Shown piece after piece: positions 17,237 to 25,821 of a DNA stretch of 38,682 bases. Source of the stretch: Dehalococcoidales bacterium (lineage in GTDB: Bacteria > Chloroflexota > Dehalococcoidia > Dehalococcoidales > RBG-16-60-22); NCBI GenBank assembly GCA_016930185.1, contig JAFGHK010000058.1, positions 1 through 38,682 of the forward strand, in the 5' to 3' direction. The position numbers and the translations under genes are program-made. The notes beneath the pieces are model-generated. The model made no database searches. It saw only the letters and a program-made list of their open reading frames with translations, and had not been told where the DNA came from. Positions within the stretch are counted from its first letter, which is position 1. Each line of letters starts with the position of its first letter.

Positions 17237-18235
17237 TCAAGCCGGGTGTAACTGCCCCAGTTGCTTGAATAATTCCCTTTCTTTTTCCGTTAATTTAGTC
17301 GGTAGCACGATATTTACTTTAGCCTTGAGGTCGCCTCTGGTTGACTTGCCCAGGTGTGGCATGCCCTGTCCTCCCAGTCGGAAAATGCGGCCGTTCTGGG
17401 TTTCCGGCGGTATTTTCAGGGCCAGTTTGCCGCCTTTAAGCGTGGGCACCTGCACCTCACCGCCCAGCACTGCTACCGTTAGCGGCACGGGTATTTCCGT
17501 GATAAGGTCGTCCCCCTGTCTCTGGAATACTTTGTGAGGGACTACGGTTACATTGAGATATAAGTCGCCGCTGGGTCCGTTGCCATAGCCCGGCTGTCCC
17601 TTGCTGGAAATGCGTACGCGTGAACCGGTTTTCACGCCGGCCGGGATTTTTATCTCCAGCCGCTTGATGTCTGATACCACGCCTGCGCCGCGACAGGTAG
17701 AGCAGGGAAGGTTCTGGATGCGTCCTGTGCCGTGACAGGTCGGGCAGGGCTTCTCTCCCTGCAGGTTTATCATTCGGCTCGACCCGTTAAAGGCTTCTTC
17801 CAGCGTTACTTCCACACTGGTTTCTAGGTCCTGGCCGCGCCTGGGCTGGGAGCGTCTTGAAAAGCCGCGACGGCCCGTTCCTCCGAACAGCTCGTCAAAC
17901 AGGCTGTCCATGCCCCCGATATCCCCACCGAAATGAAAGCTGGTGCCGCCTCCGGTCGAGTACTGCCGGTACTGCGACTGCTGCCTCGCCGCTTCATCAA
18001 GCTGGTCGGCGTACTGCCACTTATCTCCATACTTGTCGTATTTACGGCGTTTTTCCTTGTCGGAAAGCACCTCGAAAGCCTCGTTGACTTCCTTGAATTT
18101 AGCCTCGGCTGAATTATCTCCGGGGTTGACGTCGGGATGGTACTTGCGCGCCAGCCGCCGGTACGCCTGCTTGATATCCTTATCGGTGGCGCCCTTATTT
18201 ACGCCAAGTATATCGTAGTAATTTTTAACGGCCAT
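17237..18235 (-). CDS. dnaJ: DnaJ-family co-chaperone with a half-size zinc finger
   Basis: Stimulates DnaK ATPase. The J-domain (5-70) has HPD at 33-35. A Gly/Ser/Gln-rich linker (85-135) follows. The zinc region has only two CxxCxGxG motifs (C164/C167 and C178/C181), where DnaJ proper has four and CbpA none. Two C-terminal substrate-binding beta domains (about 190-325) complete the 332 residues. The ATG has GGAGAT six bases upstream and a strong promoter. It is the first gene of the operon with hspR and clp. Confidence 0.92.
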   Translation of the reverse strand: MAVKNYYDILGVNKGATDKDIKQAYRRLARKYHPDVNPGDNSAEAKFKEVNEAFEVLSDKEKRRKYDKYGDKWQYADQLDEAARQQSQYRQYSTGGGTSFHFGGDIGGMDSLFDELFGGTGRRGFSRRSQPRRGQDLETSVEVTLEEAFNGSSRMINLQGEKPCPTCHGTGRIQNLPCSTCRGAGVVSDIKRLEIKIPAGVKTGSRVRISSKGQPGYGNGPSGDLYLNVTVVPHKVFQRQGDDLITEIPVPLTVAVLGGEVQVPTLKGGKLALKIPPETQNGRIFRLGGQGMPHLGKSTRGDLKAKVNIVLPTKLTEKERELFKQLGQLHPA

Positions 18236-18256
18236 ATAATATCTCCATTATTATAT

Positions 18257-18286
18257 ATTATAAGAGAATAATAGTTAATATGTCAA
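18257..18286 (-). promoter_or_regulatory. Promoter of the dnaJ-hspR-clp operon
   Basis: On the minus strand, perfect TTGACA (18281-18286) and perfect TATAAT (18257-18262) boxes have an 18-base spacer. The start is expected near 18250. The strength of the match fits a housekeeping promoter held down by a repressor such as HspR. A single HAIR-like half-site, ACTCAAG, lies upstream at 18332-18338. Confidence 0.75.
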
Positions 18287-18365
18287 GATATAATAAGGAA
18301 ACTTAATAATCTATTATTAATTATATAATCAACTCAAGTGAAGTCATAAGGTAATTCTTGTCCTT

Positions 18366-18384
18366 CTGTCACTTTTTATGACAG
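18366..18384. promoter_or_regulatory. Inverted repeat CTGTCA-N7-TGACAG, possible operator
   Basis: A perfect 6+6 palindrome with a 7-base spacer ends three bases before the -35 box of the caspase-like gene. The spacing between half-site centres (13 bases) and the position suit a dimeric regulator. The regulator is unknown. Confidence 0.45.
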
Positions 18385-18387
18385 TGT

Positions 18388-18416
18388 TTGACATCAACCC
18401 CCTGCCGGACTAGAAT
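18388..18416 (+). promoter_or_regulatory. Sigma-70 promoter of the caspase-like gene
   Basis: A perfect TTGACA (18388-18393) and TAGAAT (18411-18416) with an ideal 17-base spacer. The start would be near 18423, leaving a leader of about 80 bases that ends in an AGGAGTGA ribosome site. I see no strong hairpin in the leader. Confidence 0.8.
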
Positions 18417-18503
18417 TATAAAAATTGTGAGTGGTTTAGCTTTGATTAAATGGGAAAAAGCGCTATTTAGTATAGCTTAAAATATGACGAGGAGTGATAA
18501 AAG

Positions 18504-20261
18504 ATGAAAAAATTGGCATCTAAAATTTCGATTGCCGTTTTCCTTGCCTTGGCCTTGTTTATAGTCACAACTCTTGTCCTGCCGGTCGCTTCGGCCCGGG
18601 CCGACTCATCTCCGGAATGCTGGGCAGTGTTGGTTGGTGTATCCGATTACAAATATCCCATCGGTGACCTCGATTATTGTGACGATGACGCGCGTGAACT
18701 TTCGAATATCTTGAGTCCCGTCTGGGGTTCAAGCCATGTCAGAACATTGATTGACTCGCAGGCATCTAAAGCTAATATCCTTGATGCTATCGACTGGCTG
18801 GCGGATAATGCCGGCCCCGAAGACACTGTGCTGTTTTCATTCTCCGGCCATGGGTCCGATTATCAGAATGGATATTTTTGCCCCTATGATTCACTTACCT
18901 ACTCCTGGGACAATGATATTTCATCACCGGAACTGGCGGATGCTTTTCTGCCGATAGATGCGGGTAAAGTCGTCATTATACTGGATATTTGCCATGCAGG
19001 AGAATTTCAAGACAATATGGGCACTGCTGGGCGGGTTATCTTGATGGCTTGCCGCTCTTACGAGACTTCACAGGAATCGGGATTCCTGGGAAACGGCGTC
19101 TACACTTACTATCTTCTACAGGCGATGGATAATTTTGAGGATGCTGATGCTAATAACGATTATGAGTTATCCGCCGAGGAAATCGCTGAATATGCCAACC
19201 CCCTGGCTAATATTTGGAATAGCGGGCAGCACGCGGTTCTCTATGACGGCTACTATGGAGAGTTAGCGCTTCTCGCCAGATTCGTTTTCACGTTAAATGT
19301 AGCCCTGCCTTTCGGCACGACCGTCCTGACGCTGGATGGTGAGGAGTATACCTTGATTCCCTCGCCGATGCTTTGGGTACCCGGCGTTTCACACACCATC
19401 ACCGTGCCGCAGCTTGTGGACCCGGGCACTGGTACCAGGTATGTCTTCACCCAGTGGGATGATGGTTATGTAATGGTTACCAGGGTTATAACGCACGGCG
19501 CGTACACGGCCAATTACGATAAAGAGCACTTTCTGGATGTGATATCCGCTTTTGGCGACCCGCAGGGAAGCGGCTGGTATTTACACGGTCTGTCGGCCGA
19601 TTTTTCCGTGACTGACTATATAGAATTACCGGATACCAGGCATTACTTCACCGGGTGGAGCGGCGATTATACGGGGACAGCTTCCTCTGCTTCCATATAC
19701 ATGAATGCCCCGCAGACGGTGACCGCCAACTGGAGGCACGAGTACCTGCTGACGCTTAATTCGGCATACGGCACGCTCGCTGGCGCCGGCTGGTATGAAG
19801 AAGGTGAACAGGTTGATTTCTCCGTGACGGACTATGTAGAATTTCCGGACGCCAAGCACTACTTCACAGGGTGGAGCGGCGACTATATCGGTACTTCGCC
19901 GATGGCTTCGTTGACGATGAGCGAGCCGAATGTAGTCGACGCCAACTGGAGGCATGAGTATCTGCTGACTATAGATTCTGAATACGGTGACCCGGAAGGT
20001 GCCGGCTGGTATGATGAGGGTCAAACGGCGGCTGTTTCGGTGGAGCCGGTACAGGGATTTCTCGTCAGGCATATATTTGACGGATGGAGCGGCGACCTTA
20101 CGGATGATGATGCTGACTCGTCTATTGTGATAAATTCACCTAAGGTAGTCACGGCTAACTGGAGGGCGGATTTCGTGCAGCTTTATATCCTCATCGGTGG
20201 GGTGGTTGTCGTGGCCGTGATTGTTACCATTATCGTACGGATTAGAAGGCGTGCTGGATAA
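18504..20261 (+). CDS. Secreted, membrane-anchored caspase-like protease (peptidase C14/metacaspase)
   Basis: A signal peptide (1-33) is followed by a caspase-fold domain (about 38-260): strand CWAVLVGVSDY, His dyad SFSGHG (H116) and Cys dyad ILDICHAGEF (C163). Residues 215-226 match an EF-hand loop (D215, N217, D219, E226; sequence DANNDYELSAEE), suggesting calcium control as in metacaspases. A divergent InlB-like repeat region follows, with three clear copies of about 71 residues (341-411, 412-482, 483-553), each with a GW...F.GWSGD core and an ANW end. A TM helix (560-578) and RIRRRAG tail close the protein, placing the protease outside the cell. Cleavage after Arg/Lys is expected from the family; the target is unknown. 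It is probably co-transcribed with the next gene. Confidence 0.88.
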   Translation: MKKLASKISIAVFLALALFIVTTLVLPVASARADSSPECWAVLVGVSDYKYPIGDLDYCDDDARELSNILSPVWGSSHVRTLIDSQASKANILDAIDWLADNAGPEDTVLFSFSGHGSDYQNGYFCPYDSLTYSWDNDISSPELADAFLPIDAGKVVIILDICHAGEFQDNMGTAGRVILMACRSYETSQESGFLGNGVYTYYLLQAMDNFEDADANNDYELSAEEIAEYANPLANIWNSGQHAVLYDGYYGELALLARFVFTLNVALPFGTTVLTLDGEEYTLIPSPMLWVPGVSHTITVPQLVDPGTGTRYVFTQWDDGYVMVTRVITHGAYTANYDKEHFLDVISAFGDPQGSGWYLHGLSADFSVTDYIELPDTRHYFTGWSGDYTGTASSASIYMNAPQTVTANWRHEYLLTLNSAYGTLAGAGWYEEGEQVDFSVTDYVEFPDAKHYFTGWSGDYIGTSPMASLTMSEPNVVDANWRHEYLLTIDSEYGDPEGAGWYDEGQTAAVSVEPVQGFLVRHIFDGWSGDLTDDDADSSIVINSPKVVTANWRADFVQLYILIGGVVVVAVIVTIIVRIRRRAG

Positions 20262-20313
20262 AACAGTTGACAAGTTGCCATATTCGCATGTAATCTAAGA
20301 TTGAGGAATTTAT

Positions 20314-21276
20314 ATGCCATCTTGTCCTAACTGCGGACGTAAAACACTAAGGACTAAAGACTGGGCCTGCCAGTGGTGCGGTTATCCGCTTGTTTCACGG
20401 GCTTACAAACAGATTGACAAGACGTTCAAGGAGCTCCAGGAGGAACGCAGTCTTTCTTTAAGGTCGGCGCCTGCGGAAGAGCCGGAGTCCACTCCTGAAT
20501 ATGTTGCCGAGCCTCCACCTGAACCCCAACCGGAGCCCGCTCTGCAGCCTGAACCTGCACCAGAGCCGGAACCATCGCCCGAACCCCAGCCTGAACCGGA
20601 GCCTGAACCAGCGCCGGAGCCGGAAGCCCCGCCCGAGCCTGCCCCGGAACCGCAGAAAGAAGAGACGGTGATAGAGCTGCCTCCTCCAAAAGCTAAGAAA
20701 GCGTCTCCGTCTAAAGCGAAGCCTAAGGCAAAGACTTCTAAAGCAAAGAAGACTAAATCTGAATCCAAGTCTAAACCTGAAGCCAAGACTAAAACTGAAA
20801 CTAAACCGGAATCTGAACCAGAACCTGAAAAACCGGAGGAACCGATGATTACTCCTCCGCCGGAGGCAAAACAGGAGTTGCCGCCGGTCGAGAAACCTGA
20901 AACTAAAGTTGAGCCCGAACCTGCCCCCGAGGTCACACTAAAGCCGGAAGATATCCAAGATGGCATGGAGGTTACCACCGACCAGCTAGATACGCTTTTC
21001 CGCTCGGATAAATCGGGCGCCCATTCGAAGTTGGCGGAAAAGACGCTGTTAATAAAGGGCGTTGTCGGGAAGGTGTTCGTTAGAGAGCATCTGGAAATCC
21101 GCTATATCATACTTACCGGTAGCGATAAGAAGATGATATGGAGCCTGCGTTGCTCGTTTGATAAGGAAGAGTCCTCCAAACTCACCCGCCTTAATGAGGG
21201 ACAGGAAGTAACCATACGAGGCAAGTACGACGGCTATAGCAAGAACATCATCTTCAAGGACTGTGTCTTGGCCTAG
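20314..21276 (+). CDS. Zinc-ribbon protein with Pro/Glu-rich linker and OB-fold-like C-terminus
   Basis: Three parts make up 320 residues. The N-terminal zinc ribbon has C4, C7, C19 and C22. A low-complexity linker of PE/EP repeats (about 52-115) is followed by Lys-rich KAKPKAK stretches (about 122-165) and more PE repeats. The C-terminal beta domain (about 216-320) resembles the tRNA_anti-like OB fold, with [12 protein letters not shown] and [14 protein letters not shown]. Function is unknown; a nucleic-acid or ligand-binding module on a flexible stalk is an inference. There is no signal peptide. TGAGGA precedes the ATG. It starts 52 bases after the caspase-like gene, and its end overlaps the convergent Nudix gene by 4 bp. 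Confidence 0.75.
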   Translation: MPSCPNCGRKTLRTKDWACQWCGYPLVSRAYKQIDKTFKELQEERSLSLRSAPAEEPESTPEYVAEPPPEPQPEPALQPEPAPEPEPSPEPQPEPEPEPAPEPEAPPEPAPEPQKEETVIELPPPKAKKASPSKAKPKAKTSKAKKTKSESKSKPEAKTKTETKPESEPEPEKPEEPMITPPPEAKQELPPVEKPETKVEPEPAPEVTLKPEDIQDGMEVTTDQLDTLFRSDKSGAHSKLAEKTLLIKGVVGKVFVREHLEIRYIILTGSDKKMIWSLRCSFDKEESSKLTRLNEGQEVTIRGKYDGYSKNIIFKDCVLA

Positions 21277-21839
21277 AGGATTACACTCTTAATTACTTCC
21301 AGCAGTTTGTTCAGTATCCGCGCTGTGGCGCCCCAGATTACCGTTCCACGGTAGTCGTAGGTGAAGGAAGCAAGCTTTTCTCCATTGAGTATCTCCGTGT
21401 CCGACTTACAGCAGGACTTGTCCAGCAGCGCTTTAACGGGTATGCTTATTACTTTTTCTACCTCTTCTGTGTTAATCGTGAAGCTGTAAGGCCAGGGTAT
21501 CCTGGCTACAAACGGCGTCACTATGTAGTTGGATGTCGTAGTTATCTCGTCGTCCATCTCGCCCAACAGGGTAACGTCTTCCCGTCGCAGGCTTATTTCC
21601 TCCTCGGCTTCCCTTAAAGCGGTATCCAGCAGGTTCTTGTCCCCCTTCTCCCTCGTCCCCCCGGGGAAAGATATCTGGCCTTTATGTACATTAACCGTCA
21701 TCGTCCGCTTGATAAAAACGATGTGGTACTCCTCGTCTTGTCGGTAAATCGGTATCAGCACGGCAGATGATATGCGTCGCTTATCGGTAATATATTGCTT
21801 GGTTCTCTGCGCGAAGAAACTCTTCAGGTCTTCTTCCAT
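21273..21839 (-). CDS. Nudix hydrolase, CoA-pyrophosphatase type
   Basis: A 188-residue Nudix protein. The box starts at GG (60-61) and ends REAEEEISL (76-84), so R76, E77, E80 and E81 of the catalytic helix are present, but the usual Gly after the helix is Ser83. The FPGG-to-REAEEE wording is that of NudL-type CoA diphosphatases, which hydrolyse CoA and its derivatives to phosphopantetheine and 3',5'-ADP. The acyl-CoA dehydrogenase gene lies divergently 96 bases away, which weakly supports CoA-related work. GGGG lies five bases before the ATG. Confidence 0.8.
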   Translation of the reverse strand: MEEDLKSFFAQRTKQYITDKRRISSAVLIPIYRQDEEYHIVFIKRTMTVNVHKGQISFPGGTREKGDKNLLDTALREAEEEISLRREDVTLLGEMDDEITTTSNYIVTPFVARIPWPYSFTINTEEVEKVISIPVKALLDKSCCKSDTEILNGEKLASFTYDYRGTVIWGATARILNKLLEVIKSVIL

Positions 21840-21935
21840 CGCCCCTATATTAGTATGACGTTAGTGTAATTTCAAATTCCTTTCAGTAGGGAGTTATATT
21901 GTGTATAATTTAACTGTCGTTGGAGGAGAATCTTC

Positions 21936-23066
21936 ATGGACTTTAATCTAACCGAACAGGAAAAAATGCTGCAAAGCCTGGCTAAGGACTTCGCGGAGAA
22001 GCAGGTCGCTCCCCGGGCGGCAGAAATCGACCGCACCGGTGAGGTCCCGGTTGACTTGATTGAAGAAATGGGCAAGCGAGGCTTCCGCGGCTTGCCTTAC
22101 CCTGCGGAATACGGCGGAGAAGGCGCGGGCTATGTAAACTTTGTCTTGATGTTGGAGCAAATCTGCCGTGCCTCCATGACCGTGGGCGCTATCGTTTCGG
22201 TCAATACCGTGTCGGAGGAAGGCATTTTCCGCTTCGGAAATGAGGAGCAGAAAAAACGCCTCCTCACACCTCTGGCGAAAGGAGAACTGCTGGGCGGCAT
22301 CGGATTCACCGAGCCGGATACCGGCTCCGACCCCCGCATGGTAAAGAGCGTGGCGCGCCGCAGCGGCAAGGGCTGGATTATCAACGGACAGAAAATATTC
22401 ATGTCCATGGCGCAGGTGCTTGATATGGTGTTGCTGTTTGCCCGTCGTGAGGGTGCGGACGACCTTAATGCTTTCATCGTGGAATCTGGAGCTAAGGGGT
22501 TTGCCGTGCAGGAAGTGCTGGAAACGATGGGCTTAAGAGGACTCGGAGCTTCTATCGTTAATTTTGACGATGTTTACGTTCCGCAGGAGAACTTAATAGG
22601 TAACCCAGGGCAGGGCTTCGATATTTTGCTGGACGCCATCAGCGTCGAGCGAATGAGCGTGGCCATGCAGGCAGTGGGCGTGGCGCAGGCGGCGCTTGAT
22701 TTATCAATCGATTATGCCAAACAGCGCCAGGCGCGGGGAAAACCTATTGCCCGCATGCAGGCTATCCAGCAGCCGCTGGCGGAGATGGCGTCCCGCATTG
22801 AGGCGGCCCGATGGCTTGTTTACCGCACCGCCTTCCTCCGCGACCAAAACCAGAGTATCCAGTACGAATCGTCGATGGCCAAGCTCTTTGCCTCGCAGGT
22901 AGCGGTGGAAGTCACCCGCCTGGCAATGCAGGTCCACGGCGCTTACGGCACGATGAAATCACTCCCCGTGGAACGACTCTACCGCGACGCCAAGATGACC
23001 GAAATCTACGTCGGCATCTCCGAAGTTCACCGCAGTATTGTCGCCAACCGCTTGTTGCGTGGTTAA
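21936..23066 (+). CDS. Acyl-CoA dehydrogenase with a relocated catalytic base
   Basis: FAD enzyme that alpha,beta-dehydrogenates acyl-CoAs, passing electrons to ETF. The 376 residues match the family: FAD/substrate signature GIGFTEPDTGSD (121-132), then WIINGQKIFMS (147-157), and the C-terminal helix with YRDAKMTEIYVGISEVHRS. The position of the MCAD catalytic Glu376 (YEG) is Val359 here. Glu238 in SVERMSVA matches the alternative base of isovaleryl- and long-chain enzymes (Glu254/255). A branched or long substrate is therefore plausible. A TATAAT (21904-21909) and GGAGGAG precede the gene. tgt follows three bases after its stop. Confidence 0.92.
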   Translation: MDFNLTEQEKMLQSLAKDFAEKQVAPRAAEIDRTGEVPVDLIEEMGKRGFRGLPYPAEYGGEGAGYVNFVLMLEQICRASMTVGAIVSVNTVSEEGIFRFGNEEQKKRLLTPLAKGELLGGIGFTEPDTGSDPRMVKSVARRSGKGWIINGQKIFMSMAQVLDMVLLFARREGADDLNAFIVESGAKGFAVQEVLETMGLRGLGASIVNFDDVYVPQENLIGNPGQGFDILLDAISVERMSVAMQAVGVAQAALDLSIDYAKQRQARGKPIARMQAIQQPLAEMASRIEAARWLVYRTAFLRDQNQSIQYESSMAKLFASQVAVEVTRLAMQVHGAYGTMKSLPVERLYRDAKMTEIYVGISEVHRSIVANRLLRG

Positions 23067-23069
23067 TAA

Positions 23070-24242
23070 ATGTCCCATCAACATTTTACTCTTCTAAAAA
23101 CCACTAATTCCGCCCGTGCCGGCGAGCTTAATACCCCACACGGCAGGGTACTTACGCCCGTATTCCTCCCCGTAGGGAGCCAGGCAACTGTCAAGACCCT
23201 CACCCCCGACGATATTAAAAGTCTGGGCTTCGATATGCTTCTTGCCAACACCTATCACCTTTACCTCCGCCCTGGCATCGATGTTATTAAAAACCTCGGG
23301 GGACTGCATCGCTTCATGGTCTGGGACGGCGCTATCCTTACCGACAGCGGCGGCTATCAGGTCTTCAGCCTCTCTCCCCTCTGTAAAATCAGCGATGAAG
23401 GCGCTAAATTCCGCTCTCATATCGACGGCTCCGAGCATTTCCTTACCCCCGAGCTGGCGGTGCAGTACCAGGAAGCATTAGGCGCCGATATCATCATGGT
23501 GCTCGACGAGTGCACCGCTTACGGCGATAGCAGGAAAAAAGTGCAGCAAGCCATGGAAAGGACGCACCGCTGGGCGGAGCGGTGTCACAAAGCAAAAACG
23601 AATAATAATCAGGCTCTTTATGCCATTGTGCAGGGGGGCATGTTCCCGGATTTGCGGCAGGCCTCGGCGGAGTATTTAAAAAAGCTTGACTTCCCCGGCT
23701 ACGCTATCGGCGGCTTGAGCGTCGGCGAGCCTAAAGATGTCACCCTGCCCCTCATCGAGCAGACGGACGCGCTGCTGCCGCAGGATAAACCCCGCTATCT
23801 CATGGGAGTCGGTGCGCCGGAGGACCTCGTCGAGGGCGTGGCGCGCGGCATCGATATCTTCGACTGCGCTCTGCCGACCCGCGTAGCACGTAACGGCGCC
23901 CTTTTTACGCGTAAGGGTCGCATAAATATCAGGCGGGCTGCTTACAGCAAAATGGATAGCCCCATCGACCCCTCCTGTGACTGCTATACCTGCCGCACCT
24001 TCTCCGCCGCTTATGTAAGCCACCTCTTCCGCAGCGAGGAGCTGCTGGGACTGCGCCTGGCTACCATCCATAACCTGCGTTTTATCCGCAACCTGATGAA
24101 TGATATAAGGAAATCTATAATGGACGGCACTTTCCAGTCCTTCCGCGAGGACTTTTTAGCTCTCTACCACACTACCAATGAACAGACACGGGTGGAGCAA
24201 AAGGGGAGGTGGTTAAAGGGCAGGGGTAATCAGGTTACGTAA
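23070..24242 (+). CDS. tgt: Queuine tRNA-ribosyltransferase (TGT)
   Basis: Exchanges G34 of GUN anticodons for the queuosine precursor. The 390 residues match the family. Catalytic-pocket LTDSGGYQVFSL (about 90-101), active-site DECTAYG and IFDCALPTRVARNG segments, and the zinc site CDCYTC...H (about 309-342) are all present. The tRNA-His gene at the left edge is a natural target, because its anticodon GTG begins with G34. It follows the acyl-CoA dehydrogenase by three bases with no clear ribosome site of its own, so translation is probably coupled. Confidence 0.96.
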   Translation: MSHQHFTLLKTTNSARAGELNTPHGRVLTPVFLPVGSQATVKTLTPDDIKSLGFDMLLANTYHLYLRPGIDVIKNLGGLHRFMVWDGAILTDSGGYQVFSLSPLCKISDEGAKFRSHIDGSEHFLTPELAVQYQEALGADIIMVLDECTAYGDSRKKVQQAMERTHRWAERCHKAKTNNNQALYAIVQGGMFPDLRQASAEYLKKLDFPGYAIGGLSVGEPKDVTLPLIEQTDALLPQDKPRYLMGVGAPEDLVEGVARGIDIFDCALPTRVARNGALFTRKGRINIRRAAYSKMDSPIDPSCDCYTCRTFSAAYVSHLFRSEELLGLRLATIHNLRFIRNLMNDIRKSIMDGTFQSFREDFLALYHTTNEQTRVEQKGRWLKGRGNQVT

Positions 24243-24308
24243 GTTGAAAAGATAAAGGTGTTATCTTAAACTTGGAGTAGATAGGGTATTTGATATAAGA
24301 GGTGTATC

Positions 24309-24452
24309 ATGCCTGAAGGTAAAAAAGAAAAGAAACACCTGCCCCCGATTAGACAGGGCGATAAGTTTATTTGCCCCCGCTGCAAAGCGGAAGTTCCTGT
24401 TAAACAGCATTGCCCTACCTGCAGCCTGGACATCGACTGGAAAAAAATCTAG
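24309..24452 (+). CDS. 47-residue zinc-ribbon protein
   Basis: A short gene with a Lys-rich start and two CxxC knuckles (C22/C25 and C35/C38), ending SLDIDWKKI. The AGAGGTG ribosome site is close to the ATG. A TTGGAG/TATAAG pair (24272-24277 and 24294-24299, spacing 16) may be its promoter, again very near the start. It resembles many small zinc-ribbon proteins of unknown role. Its stop codon directly abuts the stop of the convergent sulfur-carrier gene. Confidence 0.7.
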   Translation: MPEGKKEKKHLPPIRQGDKFICPRCKAEVPVKQHCPTCSLDIDWKKI

Positions 24453-24725
24453 TTATCCCCCGTGAATCACGTAAACCACGTTCAATTTATCCCCATCTTT
24501 AAGCGGCAGGTTCATGTCCTTGGGGTAAACGCTTTCCCCGTTGATAAAAAAGTCGTAGGAATGCATCAGGTTACCGTCCTTGTTCAGCAGCATCCTCTTT
24601 AAATCCGGATACGGCCGCACCAGGTCGTGCAGGCACTCACGGACGGTCTTACCCTCCACTTTCATATTCAGCACGCCGCCGGTGTATCTACCGAAAACCG
24701 ACGATATTTCAACGTTTACACTCAT
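24453..24725 (-). CDS. Ubiquitin-like sulfur carrier (MoaD/ThiS type)
   Basis: A 90-residue beta-grasp protein. The start EISSVFGRYTGG and VEGKTVRECLHDL are MoaD-like. The end, LKDGDKLNVVYVIHGG, carries the obligatory C-terminal Gly-Gly that is adenylated and then loaded with sulfur. The partner E1-like gene lies directly upstream, and the two overlap by one base (TAATG). It may serve molybdopterin, thiamine, cysteine or tungstopterin synthesis; the operon (fdhD, thi4, cysE) allows all of these. Confidence 0.85.
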   Translation of the reverse strand: MSVNVEISSVFGRYTGGVLNMKVEGKTVRECLHDLVRPYPDLKRMLLNKDGNLMHSYDFFINGESVYPKDMNLPLKDGDKLNVVYVIHGG

Positions 24726-25477
24726 TACTTCTTCACCTGTTTCGCTTTGTTGCCGCAGACCTCGCAGTTGGGGTCGCGGTTGATTTTAAACTCGCTGAAT
24801 TTCATCCTCAACCCGTCGAAGTTTAAAAGCCTGTCGGTCAGCAGCTCGCCCAGCCCCACTATATATTTTATGACCTCCGTAGCCTGTATGCAGCCGATGA
24901 CCGCCGGCGTCACCCCTATAACCGGGAATTTCTCTTTCGGCATAGTCACGTTGTGATACAGGCAGTTAAGGCAGGCGGTCTTGCCCGGCAGTACCGTCAT
25001 CGCCCGCCCCTCGAAGCCATAGACCGCCCCGTGGAAGAAGGGGATGCCTTTCTCTACCGCTGTCCTGTTTAAGAGATACCGTGTCGGCAGGTTGTCCATG
25101 GCGTCCACGATTACATCGGCGTCGCCCATAAGTTTGGATATATTAGCTTTGGTTATCGTCTCGTCGATGGTATCGATTTTAACGCGGGTATTGAATTTGC
25201 GCAGCTTGTCCGCCGCCGAGTCCGCCTTGTGCTTCCCTACATCTTCTTCCCAGTGCAGGACCTGACGGTTGAGGTTGCTCAAGTCCACTTTATCGTGGTC
25301 GGCGATGTGCAATGTGCCGATGCCTGCGGCAGCCAGGTAAATTGCTATCGGCGAGCCTAGTCCCCCCGCCCCCGCCAGGAAAACTTTAGCTTTTTTCAGC
25401 TTTTCCTGCCCTTCCTCCCCGAAACCGTATATCATTATCTGGCGGTCGTACCTTTGCAGTTCTTCCGGTGTCAGCAT
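24725..25477 (-). CDS. E1-like adenylyltransferase (ThiF/MoeB/HesA family)
   Basis: Activates the C-terminal Gly of the carrier encoded next to it by adenylation. In 250 residues: nucleotide motif GAGGLGSP (36-43), DLSNLNRQVLH (65-75), DAMDNLPTRYLLN (125-137) and two zinc CxxC pairs (C169/C172 and C238/C241). There is no rhodanese domain, so sulfur must come from elsewhere. Whether it is ThiF- or MoeB-like in function cannot be decided by sequence alone. It starts 16 bases after the cutA stop codon. Confidence 0.9.
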   Translation of the reverse strand: MLTPEELQRYDRQIMIYGFGEEGQEKLKKAKVFLAGAGGLGSPIAIYLAAAGIGTLHIADHDKVDLSNLNRQVLHWEEDVGKHKADSAADKLRKFNTRVKIDTIDETITKANISKLMGDADVIVDAMDNLPTRYLLNRTAVEKGIPFFHGAVYGFEGRAMTVLPGKTACLNCLYHNVTMPKEKFPVIGVTPAVIGCIQATEVIKYIVGLGELLTDRLLNFDGLRMKFSEFKINRDPNCEVCGNKAKQVKK

Positions 25478-25493
25478 TTTGTAGCTCGCTTGC

Positions 25494-25817
25494 CTAGATT
25501 GTCTCGCTGTCTATCCATTCCAGGTAGTCCCGACTCCCGCCGATTACAGGCAGGGCGATTATCTCCGGGATGCGGTAGCTGTGGAGTTTCTTCACCGACT
25601 TTATTACCTCCGGCAGCAGCGACTCTTTAGTCTTGACGATGAGCAGGCTTTCCTCGGTCGCCTCCAGTTTGTCTTTCCACCAGAAGTGTGAACTCACCGC
25701 CGGGACGATATTAACACAGGCGGCCTGCCGCCTTTTAACCAGAGAAGTGCCGATTTTCTTCGCTTCTTCCTGGTCTTTAGTGGTAATAAAAATAACGGTG
25801 AATTTTTTCTGTTCCAT
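25494..25817 (-). CDS. cutA: CutA1 divalent-ion tolerance protein
   Basis: A 107-residue trimeric ferredoxin-like protein. Family marks are VIFITTKDQEEAKKIG, the RRQAACVNIVPAVSSHFWWKDKL core (about 29-51), ESLLIVKTK and the HSYRIPEIIALPV end. CutA binds copper and other ions, and its physiological role is still unclear. It lies four bases after the nadA stop, inside the cofactor operon. Confidence 0.92.
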   Translation of the reverse strand: MEQKKFTVIFITTKDQEEAKKIGTSLVKRRQAACVNIVPAVSSHFWWKDKLEATEESLLIVKTKESLLPEVIKSVKKLHSYRIPEIIALPVIGGSRDYLEWIDSETI

Positions 25818-25821
25818 GTTG

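Noticed and set aside
18332-18338. HspR operator (HAIR) upstream of dnaJ
   Set aside because: Only one half-site (ACTCAAG) matches. No CTTGAGT partner lies seven bases away in the right direction, so a true HAIR element is not supported.
20403-20978. Ser/Gly-rich minus-strand frame of 191 codons
   Set aside because: It is the mirror of the Pro/Glu-repeat linker of the zinc-ribbon protein; codon repeats create such shadows.
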